Program-made: the position numbers and the translations under genes
The notes under the pieces: model-generated
The model's input: only the letters and a program-made list of their open reading frames with translations
Database searches by the model: none
What the model was told of the DNA's origin: nothing
NCBI GenBank assembly: GCA_902595145.1
Contig: CACJOU010000002.1
Span: 53,745 to 117,744, forward strand
Length of the DNA stretch: 64,000 nt
Source: an uncultured SAR116 cluster alpha proteobacterium
Lineage (GTDB): Bacteria > Pseudomonadota > Alphaproteobacteria > Puniceispirillales > Marisalimonadaceae
Direction of reading: 5' to 3'
In this document: positions 56,338 through 64,000 of the stretch, in pieces
How the letters are laid out: every line of letters begins with the position of its first letter
Position numbering within the stretch: the first letter of the stretch is position 1

Positions 56338-57128
56338 TATTAGCAATTGATTGTGGCAATACAAACACTGTCTTTGCTTTATACACCACAAATAAACAAA
56401 TTAAACAATTAACAAGTTGGAGAATTAATAATGACTCTAAAAGGACAGCAGATTTGTATTATCCTTGGTTATTAAAGATGTTTGAAATATCAAAATTTGA
56501 TATAAAAAGTGTTACAGGAATATCCGTGGCATCAGTTGTACCTGAAACACTTTTAAACATAAAACTCTTAATAAAAAAATATTTAAATGTCAAAACAATG
56601 ATTGTTAATGAAAATATTTTTAATTTGGGAATTAAAGTAAATATTGAAAATCCAAAAGAAGCAGGAGCAGATAGATTAGTTAACTCGTATGCTGCTGAAA
56701 AATTAAAAATTTCACCTGCTATTATAATCGATTTTGGTACAGCCACAACTTTTGATATTGTTGGGAAAAATGGAAGCTATAATGGAGGTATAATTGCCCC
56801 TGGTGTGAATTTGTCTCTGGAAGCTCTTTATTTAGCTACAGCCAATTTACCAAAAGTGTCACTTAGACCTTTGGTTGATAAAAATTCTTCAATAATTGGG
56901 AAAAACACTATAAGTGCAATAGAATCCGGAATATTTTGGGGGTATGTATCAATGATTGAGGGTTTGATTGAAAAGATAAAATCAGTTAATGAATTCTCTA
57001 ATTACAAAGTTGTAGCAACTGGTGGATTAAGTAATTTATTCAAAAAATCGGTTAAAAGTATTGATGTCATTGTAGAAGATTTAACTTTGATTGGTTTAGT
57101 AAAGTTATACTTAAATAATAAAAATTAA
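56334..57128 (+). CDS. coaX: Type III pantothenate kinase
   Basis: First step of coenzyme A synthesis, phosphorylating pantothenate. It belongs to the ASKHA fold: LAIDCGNTNTVFALY (phosphate loop, residues 3-17), KEAGADRLVNSYAAEK, and IIDFGTATTFDIV with GGIIAPGVNLSLEALYLATA. The length of 264 residues is normal. Translation is coupled to birA by a four-base overlap, and rnj follows 17 bases later, the classic alphaproteobacterial birA-coaX-rnj order. Confidence 0.95.
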   Translation: MILAIDCGNTNTVFALYTTNKQIKQLTSWRINNDSKRTADLYYPWLLKMFEISKFDIKSVTGISVASVVPETLLNIKLLIKKYLNVKTMIVNENIFNLGIKVNIENPKEAGADRLVNSYAAEKLKISPAIIIDFGTATTFDIVGKNGSYNGGIIAPGVNLSLEALYLATANLPKVSLRPLVDKNSSIIGKNTISAIESGIFWGYVSMIEGLIEKIKSVNEFSNYKVVATGGLSNLFKKSVKSIDVIVEDLTLIGLVKLYLNNKN

Positions 57129-57145
57129 TTATTTGAAAGAAAAAT

Positions 57146-58801
57146 ATGTTTTGGGATAAATCAGATTTATTATTTTTGCCTGTTGGTGGCTCTGAAGAAA
57201 TAGGAATGAATGCAAATTTATATCATTATGATGATAAATGGATTCTAGTTGATTTTGGCATTTCATTTCCTGATGAGACAGACTTAGGTATTGATGTTTT
57301 ATTGCCAGATTATGAATTCATCAAATCTCTAGGTGACAAATTTTTAGGTATAATTTTAACACATGGACATGAAGATCATATAGGAGCAATACCATATTTT
57401 GCAAATAGTATAAAATGTCCTATTTGGGGCACACCTTTTACCATTGCTCTCTTAAAAAGAAAATTAAAAGAAAATAATAAAAATGATAATATTAAATTAA
57501 AAACTTTAAATATAAATGAAATATTTGAAATTGGTCCCTTTAAATTAAAAGCTATAAGAACTTCACATTCCATTCCTGATCCTGTATCAATTTTAATTTC
57601 TACAAAAACAGGTAATATTTTTCATTCAGGAGATTGGAAACTTGATAACTCTTCTAATATCAATGAAAACATTGACATAAATGATTTTCGATCTTTAGGA
57701 AAAGATGGAATTTTGGCAATGGTTTGTGATTCTACTAATGCTTTAGTTGAAGGTAGAACTCCATCAGAGGATTTTGCTTATAATGGATTGATGGAAACCA
57801 TTACTAATGTAAAAGGAATGGCTCTAGTTACTTGTTTTTCTTCTAATATTAGTAGAATTAAATCACTACTAGATATAGCTAAAAAATCTGATAGATCAGT
57901 GTTAATTATTGGTAGAGCGCTATTAAGGGCAATTGATGCTGCAAAAGAGGTTGGAATTTTAGATAATTTACCTGATTTATTATCTGTAAATGACCTTAAT
58001 TTAATTCCTAGATCTAACGTTTTAATAATTTCTACTGGATCTCAGGGCGAGCCAAATTCGGCTTTAAATAGAATTTCTAGAGATGCTGATAAATATATTA
58101 AATTAAAAAAAGGTGACTCAGTAATTTTTTCCAGTAGGAAAATACCAGGAAATGAAAATGCTATATTTAAAGTTCAGACGCGATTTCTAGAAATGGGTGT
58201 TGAAATAATTACAGATGATGACAAAAATGTTCATGTTTCTGGTCATCCTTCAAAAGATGAATTGGTCGATATGTACTCTTACATAAAGCCAAAAATTTCT
58301 ATTCCAGTGCATGGAACTAGAGAGCATATAGATGCACACGCGAAACTAGCTCATAAATGTCAGGTACCAAAAATTATTAAACCAAAAAATGGAGATGTTA
58401 TAAAGTTAAATGGATCTTCTCCTAACGTGATTTCAAAAATTGATTTTGTCAATCATGTGTATGATGCTGGTGAAATTGTTCCTATAAATAATGAGAGATT
58501 TACAGTTAGAAGACATTCATTATGGAATGGATTTGTTAGTGTTTCAGTTGTAATTAATGAAGAAGGTTATTTAGTTGCTCCTCCGCAGATCTCACAATTA
58601 GGAGTGTCAGATAGTGATACTATGGATAATTTTTTAATCAGTATTTCTTTAAAAATTGAAAGTTTGATAGATGATGATATGTTAAGTATATCAAAATCTA
58701 ACGATGACATTATTAACAAAATAAAAAAAATCATTAGAAGTGGATTTAAATCAACTTTTTTAAAGAGACCTGCAGTAAGCGTCCATATCAATAGAGTTTA
58801 A
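57146..58801 (+). CDS. rnj: Ribonuclease J
   Basis: Metallo-beta-lactamase/beta-CASP ribonuclease with exo- and endonuclease activity in RNA maturation and decay. The zinc motif HGHEDHIG is at residues 73-80; FHSGDWKLDNS, MVCDSTNAL, the beta-CASP region ISTGSQGEPNSALNRI and IPVHGTREHIDAHAKLA follow. At 551 residues it has the C-terminal domain. Alphaproteobacteria use RNase J where enterobacteria do not. It is followed 9 bases later by the DUF1467 gene. Confidence 0.95.
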   Translation: MFWDKSDLLFLPVGGSEEIGMNANLYHYDDKWILVDFGISFPDETDLGIDVLLPDYEFIKSLGDKFLGIILTHGHEDHIGAIPYFANSIKCPIWGTPFTIALLKRKLKENNKNDNIKLKTLNINEIFEIGPFKLKAIRTSHSIPDPVSILISTKTGNIFHSGDWKLDNSSNINENIDINDFRSLGKDGILAMVCDSTNALVEGRTPSEDFAYNGLMETITNVKGMALVTCFSSNISRIKSLLDIAKKSDRSVLIIGRALLRAIDAAKEVGILDNLPDLLSVNDLNLIPRSNVLIISTGSQGEPNSALNRISRDADKYIKLKKGDSVIFSSRKIPGNENAIFKVQTRFLEMGVEIITDDDKNVHVSGHPSKDELVDMYSYIKPKISIPVHGTREHIDAHAKLAHKCQVPKIIKPKNGDVIKLNGSSPNVISKIDFVNHVYDAGEIVPINNERFTVRRHSLWNGFVSVSVVINEEGYLVAPPQISQLGVSDSDTMDNFLISISLKIESLIDDDMLSISKSNDDIINKIKKIIRSGFKSTFLKRPAVSVHINRV

Positions 58802-58810
58802 TAAAGATAG

Positions 58811-59059
58811 ATGAGTTTAGTATCATATATAGTGGTTTTTTTAATGATTTGGATGATTTCCTTTTTTATTTCACTTCCAATAGGTGTTAATGTTTCAGAG
58901 CATCACGAAGAAGGTTTGGCAAACTCTGCTCCAGATAAAACTAATTTAAAAACTAAGGTAATTATTTCTTTTTTAATATCGTTTATACCAACATCCTTGA
59001 TTTATTGGGTAATTGAAAAAAAAATATTTGATAACATTTTTAATAATTATATTTTATAA
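58811..59059 (+). CDS. DUF1467 family small membrane protein
   Basis: The 82-residue protein has two predicted helices (about 4-26 and 48-68) around a charged loop. The N-terminus LVSYIVVFLMIWMISFFISLPIGVNVSEHHEEGLANSAPDK matches the pattern of DUF1467, an alphaproteobacterial family usually found between rnj and proS. Function unknown. Here it keeps its place after rnj but proS has moved to the other end of the window. Confidence 0.8.
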   Translation: MSLVSYIVVFLMIWMISFFISLPIGVNVSEHHEEGLANSAPDKTNLKTKVIISFLISFIPTSLIYWVIEKKIFDNIFNNYIL

Positions 59060-59148
59060 TAATATCATCTTTTTTACTATATTTTGAAATTGAAATTTGA
59101 GTTTTTCTGAGGTAAAAATCATTATGTATTTTCGTTGGTAATTTTATA

Positions 59149-59577
59149 ATGTTCAATAAAATTTTTTTAGCCTCAGATCATGGTGGTTTTCAACTCAAAG
59201 AAAAAGTTAAAAGTCTTTTAATAGAGAATAGCTTTGAGTATGAAGATTTAGGTTGTTCTTCTTTAGAACCAGTAGATTATCCAGATTATGCAAAACTCTT
59301 ATCTAAAAAAATAAAAGATAAAAATAATTCAAGGGGTATACTTTTTTGCGGTACAGGAATTGGTATTTCAATGGCTGCAAATAGATTTTCACATATAAGA
59401 GCTGCTTTGTGTACAAGTGTTGAAATGGCTTCTAAGAGTAGGAAACATAATGACGCCAATGTGTTAGTGTTGGGTGGAAGAATTTTAGAAGACAAATTAG
59501 CTCTGGAAATAGTAAAAGAGTTTTTGCAGACTGATTTTGAAGCTGGCAGACATAGTTTAAGAGTTGATAAAATATAG
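59149..59577 (+). CDS. rpiB: Ribose 5-phosphate isomerase B
   Basis: Interconverts ribulose 5-phosphate and ribose 5-phosphate. IFLASDHGGFQLKEKVK, YPDYAKLLSKKI, GILFCGTGIGISMAANRFSHIRAALC (with the catalytic cysteine) and SRKHNDANVLVLGGRIL are typical. At 142 residues it is full length. It precedes glyA by 23 bases, a common alphaproteobacterial pairing, and complements the oxidative pentose phosphate enzymes at 38702-40587. Confidence 0.95.
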   Translation: MFNKIFLASDHGGFQLKEKVKSLLIENSFEYEDLGCSSLEPVDYPDYAKLLSKKIKDKNNSRGILFCGTGIGISMAANRFSHIRAALCTSVEMASKSRKHNDANVLVLGGRILEDKLALEIVKEFLQTDFEAGRHSLRVDKI

Positions 59578-59600
59578 AATTCAATAAAAAGGATAAATAA

Positions 59601-60872
59601 ATGTTTTATAAAGATGGTTTTTTTAACAAAGATATAAGTGATTATGATCCAGTTTTATATCAATCTCTTAATAGAGAACTTGATAGACAACAAAACCAAA
59701 TTGAGTTGATAGCATCAGAAAATATAGTTTCAAAATCAGTCTTACAAGCACAAGGCTCTGTTTTAACAAATAAATATGCTGAAGGTTACTTTGGTAAAAG
59801 ATATTATGGTGGATGTGAATATGTAGATGAAGTTGAAAAACTTGCAATTGATAGAGCAAAAAAACTTTTTAATTCTAACTTTGCAAATGTACAGCCACAC
59901 TCAGGTGCGCAAGCAAATCAGGCTGTGTTTCTTAGTTTATTAAAGCCAGACGATACTATTCTTGGAATGAGTTTGGCAGCTGGTGGACATTTGACACATG
60001 GCGCTAAACCAAATCTATCTGGTAAATGGTTTAATGCAATTCAATACGGTGTAAGGAAAGAGGATTCATTAATAGATTTTGAAGAAATTGAAGAACTGTC
60101 TATTAAACATAAACCAAAACTAATCATTGCGGGAGGCTCTGCTTATCCTAGAATAATTGATTTTAAAAAATTTAGAGAAATAGCAAATAAAATTAATGCC
60201 TATTTATTAGTAGATATGGCTCATTTTTCAGGTTTGGTTGCAGGTGATGTTCATCCAAACCCTATTGACTATGCAGATATAGTAACTACGACTACCCATA
60301 AAACCCTCAGATCTGGAAGGGGTGGAATGATTTTAACAAATAATGAAGAACTTTTTAAAAAAATAAATTCTGCTGTTTTTCCTGGCCTTCAGGGAGGTCC
60401 ATTAATGCATGTAATTGCTGGTAAAGCTGCAGGATTTGGAGAAGCACTAACAAACGAATTTAAAACATATGCCAAAAACGTAATTTTAAATGCTCAATGT
60501 TTATCTAAAACATTAATAAAAAGAGGTTATGAAATAGTTTCTGGTGGAACTGATAATCATATAGTTTTATTAAATCTTAATAATAAGAATATAACAGGTG
60601 CAAGTGCAGAATTGGCACTTGAAAATGCCGGTCTAACTTGTAATAAAAATGGTATTCCATTTGACCCCTTACCACCTTCTATAACATCAGGTGTTAGATT
60701 TGGTTCTGCAGCTGCAACAACTAGAGGTTTTCAAGAAAAAGAATTTGAATTAATAGGAAACTTTATAGCAGATGTTTTAGAAGGTTTTAAAGATAATAAA
60801 TCGGACCAAGAAAAAGAAAAAATTATTTATGAAAAAGTTAAAAATTTATGTTCAAGTTTTCCAATTTATTAA
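59601..60872 (+). CDS. glyA: Serine hydroxymethyltransferase
   Basis: PLP enzyme interconverting serine and glycine while charging tetrahydrofolate with one carbon. Signature regions are [52 protein letters not shown] and [17 protein letters not shown], which holds the PLP lysine. Length is 423 residues. An AAAAGGATAAATA ribosome binding site precedes the ATG. No glycine riboswitch or other leader fits in the 23-base gap from rpiB; nrdR follows after 16 bases. Confidence 0.97.
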   Translation: MFYKDGFFNKDISDYDPVLYQSLNRELDRQQNQIELIASENIVSKSVLQAQGSVLTNKYAEGYFGKRYYGGCEYVDEVEKLAIDRAKKLFNSNFANVQPHSGAQANQAVFLSLLKPDDTILGMSLAAGGHLTHGAKPNLSGKWFNAIQYGVRKEDSLIDFEEIEELSIKHKPKLIIAGGSAYPRIIDFKKFREIANKINAYLLVDMAHFSGLVAGDVHPNPIDYADIVTTTTHKTLRSGRGGMILTNNEELFKKINSAVFPGLQGGPLMHVIAGKAAGFGEALTNEFKTYAKNVILNAQCLSKTLIKRGYEIVSGGTDNHIVLLNLNNKNITGASAELALENAGLTCNKNGIPFDPLPPSITSGVRFGSAAATTRGFQEKEFELIGNFIADVLEGFKDNKSDQEKEKIIYEKVKNLCSSFPIY

Positions 60873-60888
60873 TTTATAGGAGAATACT

Positions 60889-61341
60889 ATGAGATGCCCT
60901 TTTTGTGGGAAAGATGATACACAAGTAAAAGATTCTAGGGCAAGTGAAGATGGTGGCTCAATTAGAAGAAGAAGATTATGTACTAGCTGTGGCTCAAGAT
61001 TTACAACTTTCGAAAGAATTCAATTAAGAGACTTAACAGTAATAAAGAGGAATGGAAAAAAGATTCCCTTTGAAAGAGATAAACTTTTAAAATCAATGTT
61101 AATGGCACTTCGTAAACGACAAACTGAAGATGATGCAATTGAACGCGCTGTTAATGGTATTGTTAGACAACTTGAATCTTATGGTGAAAATGATATCCAA
61201 TCAAAACTTATTGGTGAATTAGTAATGAATGCTTTGGCAGAAATTGATAATGTTGCATATATTAGGTACGCTTCAGTATATAGAGACTTTAGAGAAGCAG
61301 GTGATTTTGGTAAATTTGTAGAACAAGAAATTAAAGAATAA
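60889..61341 (+). CDS. nrdR: Transcriptional repressor NrdR
   Basis: Repressor of ribonucleotide reductase genes. The N-terminal zinc ribbon has Cys3, Cys6, Cys31 and Cys34 (MRCPFCGK and [10 protein letters not shown]), followed by an ATP-cone domain (about 48-138) that senses ATP or dATP. Length is 150 residues, standard. An AGGAG sequence lies before the ATG. The glyA-nrdR-ribD order is common in alphaproteobacteria. Confidence 0.97.
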   Translation: MRCPFCGKDDTQVKDSRASEDGGSIRRRRLCTSCGSRFTTFERIQLRDLTVIKRNGKKIPFERDKLLKSMLMALRKRQTEDDAIERAVNGIVRQLESYGENDIQSKLIGELVMNALAEIDNVAYIRYASVYRDFREAGDFGKFVEQEIKE

Positions 61342-61358
61342 CAAATTATAGTTAATCA

Positions 61359-62462
61359 ATGTTAGCAAACCATACAAAATGGATGAATTATGCAATTCTT
61401 CAAGGTTTAAGATCTAAGGGTACAACTGGGAAAAATCCACCGGTTGGATGTGTAATTGTTAAAAATGATTTACTAATATCTTATGGTAAGACTGGTTTAT
61501 CAGGTAGGCCGCATGCTGAAGAAGAAGCAATAAATAATGTTTTTGACAAAAAAAATCTAGTTGGTTCTTCAATGTATGTGACGCTAGAACCGTGTGCACA
61601 TAAAAATATAAATGGCTTATCTTGCGTGGATCAAATTTATAGAACTGGTATCAAAGAAGTTTTTATTGGTTGTGTTGATCCAGATCCAAGAACAAACAAA
61701 AAAGGGATTAATTTTTTAAAAAAAAAAGAAATTAAAGTTCATGAAAATTTTTTGAAAGATAAAGCTTCAAAACTTTATGATGGTTTTTTTTCAAGAATAT
61801 TAAACAAAAAACCCTATGTTTCATTAAAAATTGCATGTTCATTAGATGGTAAAATTGCTTTAAAAAATAACAAATCTAAATGGATAACTAATGAATTAAG
61901 TCGTTCTTATTCACACTTATTAAGATCACAAAACGATGCAATTATGACTTCAAGTTCTACTATTTTAAACGATAATCCTAGAATGAATTGCAGATTAAAA
62001 GGATTGGAAATAAATAGTCCTATCAAAGTTATATTAGATAGATTTTTAAAAGTATCCTCAAAATATAATATATTTGATACATCAAACAAAAATGATATTT
62101 TTCTTTATTCTGTTTTGGAAACAAAAGATCATTTAAATGGGAATAAATTTGTAAAGAAAATCAAAGTTGATGAACAATTTAATGATGAGGAATTTTTTAA
62201 TTTTATTTTTACAGATTTAGCTAGTAAAGGAATAAATAATTTATTAATTGAAACAGGTTCAATTATAAATACTTTATTGTTATCTTTAAATTTAGTAGAT
62301 GAATTATTAATCTTTCGTTCGGGAAATATTATTGGTAATGATGGATTGTCTTTTGTAAATAATTTAAACTTTAAAGAAATTAATGATCTTAAAGATTATA
62401 AAATTTCTTGTTTAAAATTTTTTGAAGATGATATTTTAGAAATAAGAAATTTAAAAAAATAA
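61359..62462 (+). CDS. ribD: Bifunctional riboflavin deaminase-reductase RibD
   Basis: Second and third steps of riboflavin synthesis. The N-terminal deaminase domain has the zinc ligands HAE (residues 52-54), PC (78-79) and Cys89. The reductase domain starts near residue 150 (SLKIACSLDGKIALKN, WITNELSRSYSHLLRSQNDAI). Length is 367 residues. The reductase loop reads MTSSSTILNDNP where the family has VGxGTxLxDxP, a modest divergence. It is followed after 9 bases by ribE. Flavins from this pathway serve the Na+-NQR and the Mo hydroxylase FAD subunit. Confidence 0.94.
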   Translation: MLANHTKWMNYAILQGLRSKGTTGKNPPVGCVIVKNDLLISYGKTGLSGRPHAEEEAINNVFDKKNLVGSSMYVTLEPCAHKNINGLSCVDQIYRTGIKEVFIGCVDPDPRTNKKGINFLKKKEIKVHENFLKDKASKLYDGFFSRILNKKPYVSLKIACSLDGKIALKNNKSKWITNELSRSYSHLLRSQNDAIMTSSSTILNDNPRMNCRLKGLEINSPIKVILDRFLKVSSKYNIFDTSNKNDIFLYSVLETKDHLNGNKFVKKIKVDEQFNDEEFFNFIFTDLASKGINNLLIETGSIINTLLLSLNLVDELLIFRSGNIIGNDGLSFVNNLNFKEINDLKDYKISCLKFFEDDILEIRNLKK

Positions 62463-62471
62463 GGAATTTAA

Positions 62472-63080
62472 ATGTTTACGGGTATTGTAAGTCATATTGG
62501 TATTGTTAACAAGATTTCACATCCTGATGATTGGGAATTATCAGTAGATGTAATTAATGATAATAATTCAGACAATGATTTCAATATTAATTCAATAGCA
62601 ATTGGTGCTTCAATATCTTGTTCAGGAATTTGTTTGACTTTAAAAAAAGTCTTTAATAATACATTATTTTTTGATGTAAGTAATGAAACCCGTGAAAAAA
62701 CAAATTTTTCTAGTTGGAAAGTTGGATCTTTAATTAATTTAGAGAAATCACTTAAAGTTGGGGATGAATTAGGTGGTCATTTTGTTTATGGACACGTTGA
62801 CACTACTGCAGTAATTAGATCTATTGAAAAGATTAATGGTTCATATAAAATAACCTTTAGTTTAAATAGAAAATTTTTAAAGTATTTTGCTTCTAAAGGT
62901 TCTGTGTCAATAGATGGTGTGTCTCTTACGGTAAATGATGTTGATGAAGATTTTTTTACAGTCAATATTATTCCATATACTTGGACGCATACTAGTTTTA
63001 AAAATTATAATATTGAAACTGTTGTAAATATAGAAATTGATATTTTAGCAAGATATTTAGAAAGTCTTAATTCAAATTAA
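62472..63080 (+). CDS. ribE: Riboflavin synthase alpha chain
   Basis: Final step of riboflavin synthesis by dismutation of two lumazine molecules. The protein is a tandem repeat of two lumazine-binding barrels: MFTGIVSHIGIV starts the first (residues 1-98, with ASISCSGICLTL), and GHFVYGHVDTTA starts the second (with GSVSIDGVSLTVND). The length of 202 residues is normal. An AAGGAA site precedes the ATG. It lies between ribD and the ribBA-type gene. Confidence 0.96.
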   Translation: MFTGIVSHIGIVNKISHPDDWELSVDVINDNNSDNDFNINSIAIGASISCSGICLTLKKVFNNTLFFDVSNETREKTNFSSWKVGSLINLEKSLKVGDELGGHFVYGHVDTTAVIRSIEKINGSYKITFSLNRKFLKYFASKGSVSIDGVSLTVNDVDEDFFTVNIIPYTWTHTSFKNYNIETVVNIEIDILARYLESLNSN

Positions 63081-63128
63081 TTAACTATGATATGATATCA
63101 AAAAAAGAGCATTTATCTCGGAGTTGAA

Positions 63129-64000
63129 ATGGGTTTATCCAATATTGAAGATGTAATAAAAGATGCAGCTAAAGGTAAAATTTTTATATTAGTTGATGAC
63201 GAAAATAGAGAAAATGAAGGTGATTTATGTGTATTAGGAGAATTTGCCTCAGCTGATGCAATAAATTTTATGGCAAAACATGGTAGGGGTCTTATTTGTC
63301 TGTCTTTAACTAGATCACAGTCAGAAAATTTAGGTTTATCTTTGATGGAACGAAGAAATGAGGGTAGATTTGAAACTGCTTTCACAGTCTCGATAGAGGC
63401 GACTAACGGCGTTACTACGGGTATTTCAGCGGCAGATAGATCATTAACAATCAAAACAGCAATTAATCCTAATGTATCTGAAAATGAAATTACAACACCT
63501 GGTCATGTTTTTCCGTTGATTTCCAAAGATGGTGGAACACTGATCAGAGCTGGACATACTGAAGCAGTTGTAGATATAGCAAAACTTGCTAAAGCAAATC
63601 CTTCAGGAGTTATTTGTGAAATAATGAAAGATAATGGAGAAATGGCTAGATTGCCAGATCTTATAACCTTTTCTAAAAAGCATAAAGTTAAAATTGGTTC
63701 AATTTCAGATTTGATTTCATATAGAAGAAAAAATGAAATTTATATAAAGAGAGTATCTGAATCAATTCTTGAAAGTAAATTTGGTGGTGTGTGGAGAATA
63801 ATTATATTTAAAAACATAATTGACCAATCAGAACATATAGCACTTGTAAAAGGTATAATTAATCCTAATAAAACAATTTTAGTAAGAGTGCACGCCCTTG
63901 ATCTCTTATCAGATGTATTAGGCAATAAATCAACTGACAGAAATGGTTCTGAATTATCTTCTGCAATGAAAACTATAGCTAATAAAGGTGATGGTATTAT
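63129..64000 (+). CDS. DHBP synthase with degenerate GTP cyclohydrolase II-like domain (RibBX type), 3' end cut
   Basis: Starts at ATG 63129 (GGAG upstream) and runs off the window after 290 codons. The N-terminal RibB domain is intact, with DDENRENEGD (residues 23-32), RFETAFTVSIEATNGVTTGISAADR and TPGHVFPL, so it should make dihydroxybutanone phosphate from ribulose 5-phosphate. The C-terminal domain (from about residue 215) matches RibA around HIALVKG and VRVH. The three zinc cysteines of GTP cyclohydrolase II are replaced by Asp258, Thr269 and Arg271 in my alignment, so it is probably inactive for GTP. Such RibBX proteins are known in proteobacteria. A functional ribA must then lie elsewhere. 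Confidence 0.88.
   Translation, partial: MGLSNIEDVIKDAAKGKIFILVDDENRENEGDLCVLGEFASADAINFMAKHGRGLICLSLTRSQSENLGLSLMERRNEGRFETAFTVSIEATNGVTTGISAADRSLTIKTAINPNVSENEITTPGHVFPLISKDGGTLIRAGHTEAVVDIAKLAKANPSGVICEIMKDNGEMARLPDLITFSKKHKVKIGSISDLISYRRKNEIYIKRVSESILESKFGGVWRIIIFKNIIDQSEHIALVKGIINPNKTILVRVHALDLLSDVLGNKSTDRNGSELSSAMKTIANKGDGI

Noticed and set aside
61342..62471. FMN riboswitch controlling the riboflavin genes
   Set aside because: Gaps before ribD, ribE and the ribBA-type gene are 9-48 bases, too short for the element, and none of its conserved parts is visible.
1..64000. CRISPR arrays, insertion sequences, prophage genes or integrase-flanked islands
   Set aside because: No regularly spaced repeats, transposases, integrases or long inverted repeats were seen by eye; the tRNA-Glu at 33009 has no integrase next to it.

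Overview
The window looks like chromosome from a very AT-rich, streamlined, free-living alphaproteobacterium. By eye GC is near 30%, genes overlap or abut, no gap between genes exceeds about 230 bases, and only one good intrinsic terminator is visible. The gene order supports this: proS-lolC-lolD-dnaE, rpsB-tsf-pyrH-frr-uppS-cdsA-dxr-rseP-bamA-skp-lpxD-fabZ-lpxA-lpxI-lpxB, trpD-trpC-moaC-moeA-lexA-gltX and birA-coaX-rnj-DUF1467 are alphaproteobacterial blocks. So are LpxI, the short ProS lacking an editing domain, and the GTTC-N7-GTTC SOS box. A marine SAR11-like or AEGEAN-169/HIMB59-like lineage is my inference; I cannot place it without a search.

Layout. 1-262: start of hemB (minus). 374-7093: proS, the LolCD lipoprotein exporter and DNA polymerase III alpha. 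7156-21487: translation (rpsB, tsf, frr), UMP kinase, isoprenoid and phospholipid steps, site-2 protease, BamA, a Skp-like chaperone and lipid A synthesis. 21488-28552 (minus): trpD, trpC, moaC, moeA, lexA, gltX, gltA; trpG and comEC, usual members of this block, are absent. 28783-33083: rplM-rpsI with a terminator, hom, recJ, tRNA-Glu. 33110-46446 is the accessory part: an NTF2-like protein, a probably secreted alpha/beta hydrolase, an acyl-CoA synthetase, DMT transporters (one a pseudogene), a Pif1-like helicase overlapping gluconokinase and 6-phosphogluconate dehydrogenase genes, and a three-subunit molybdenum hydroxylase. 46459-53791: a complete Na+-NQR system (nqrM and apbE divergent from nqrABCDEF). 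53886-55577: an orphan, divergent NuoL-like protein. 55597-64000: birA, coaX, rnj, DUF1467, rpiB, glyA, nrdR, ribD, ribE and the start of a ribBA-type gene.

How the genes fit together. Lipid A, BamA, Skp-like and Lol genes serve outer membrane assembly. MoaC and MoeA would supply the cofactor of the Mo hydroxylase. ApbE, NqrM and the riboflavin genes would serve the flavin-rich Na+-NQR. The most notable feature is that nqrABCDEF plus one NuoL-like gene sits immediately upstream of birA-coaX-rnj, where alphaproteobacteria normally carry the complex I (nuo) operon. The NuoL-like protein has lost most proton-channel residues and its C-terminal lateral helix but keeps a 563-codon open frame. It may be a remnant of a nuo operon replaced in place by nqr, or a repurposed antiporter-like subunit.

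Other points of note: a candidate switch or pseudoknot leader before rpsB, a ribBA product whose GTP cyclohydrolase II domain lacks its zinc cysteines, a hydrolase whose signal peptide seems to require an ATA or ATT start codon, and a transporter gene broken by a TGA codon and a T8 homopolymer frameshift.
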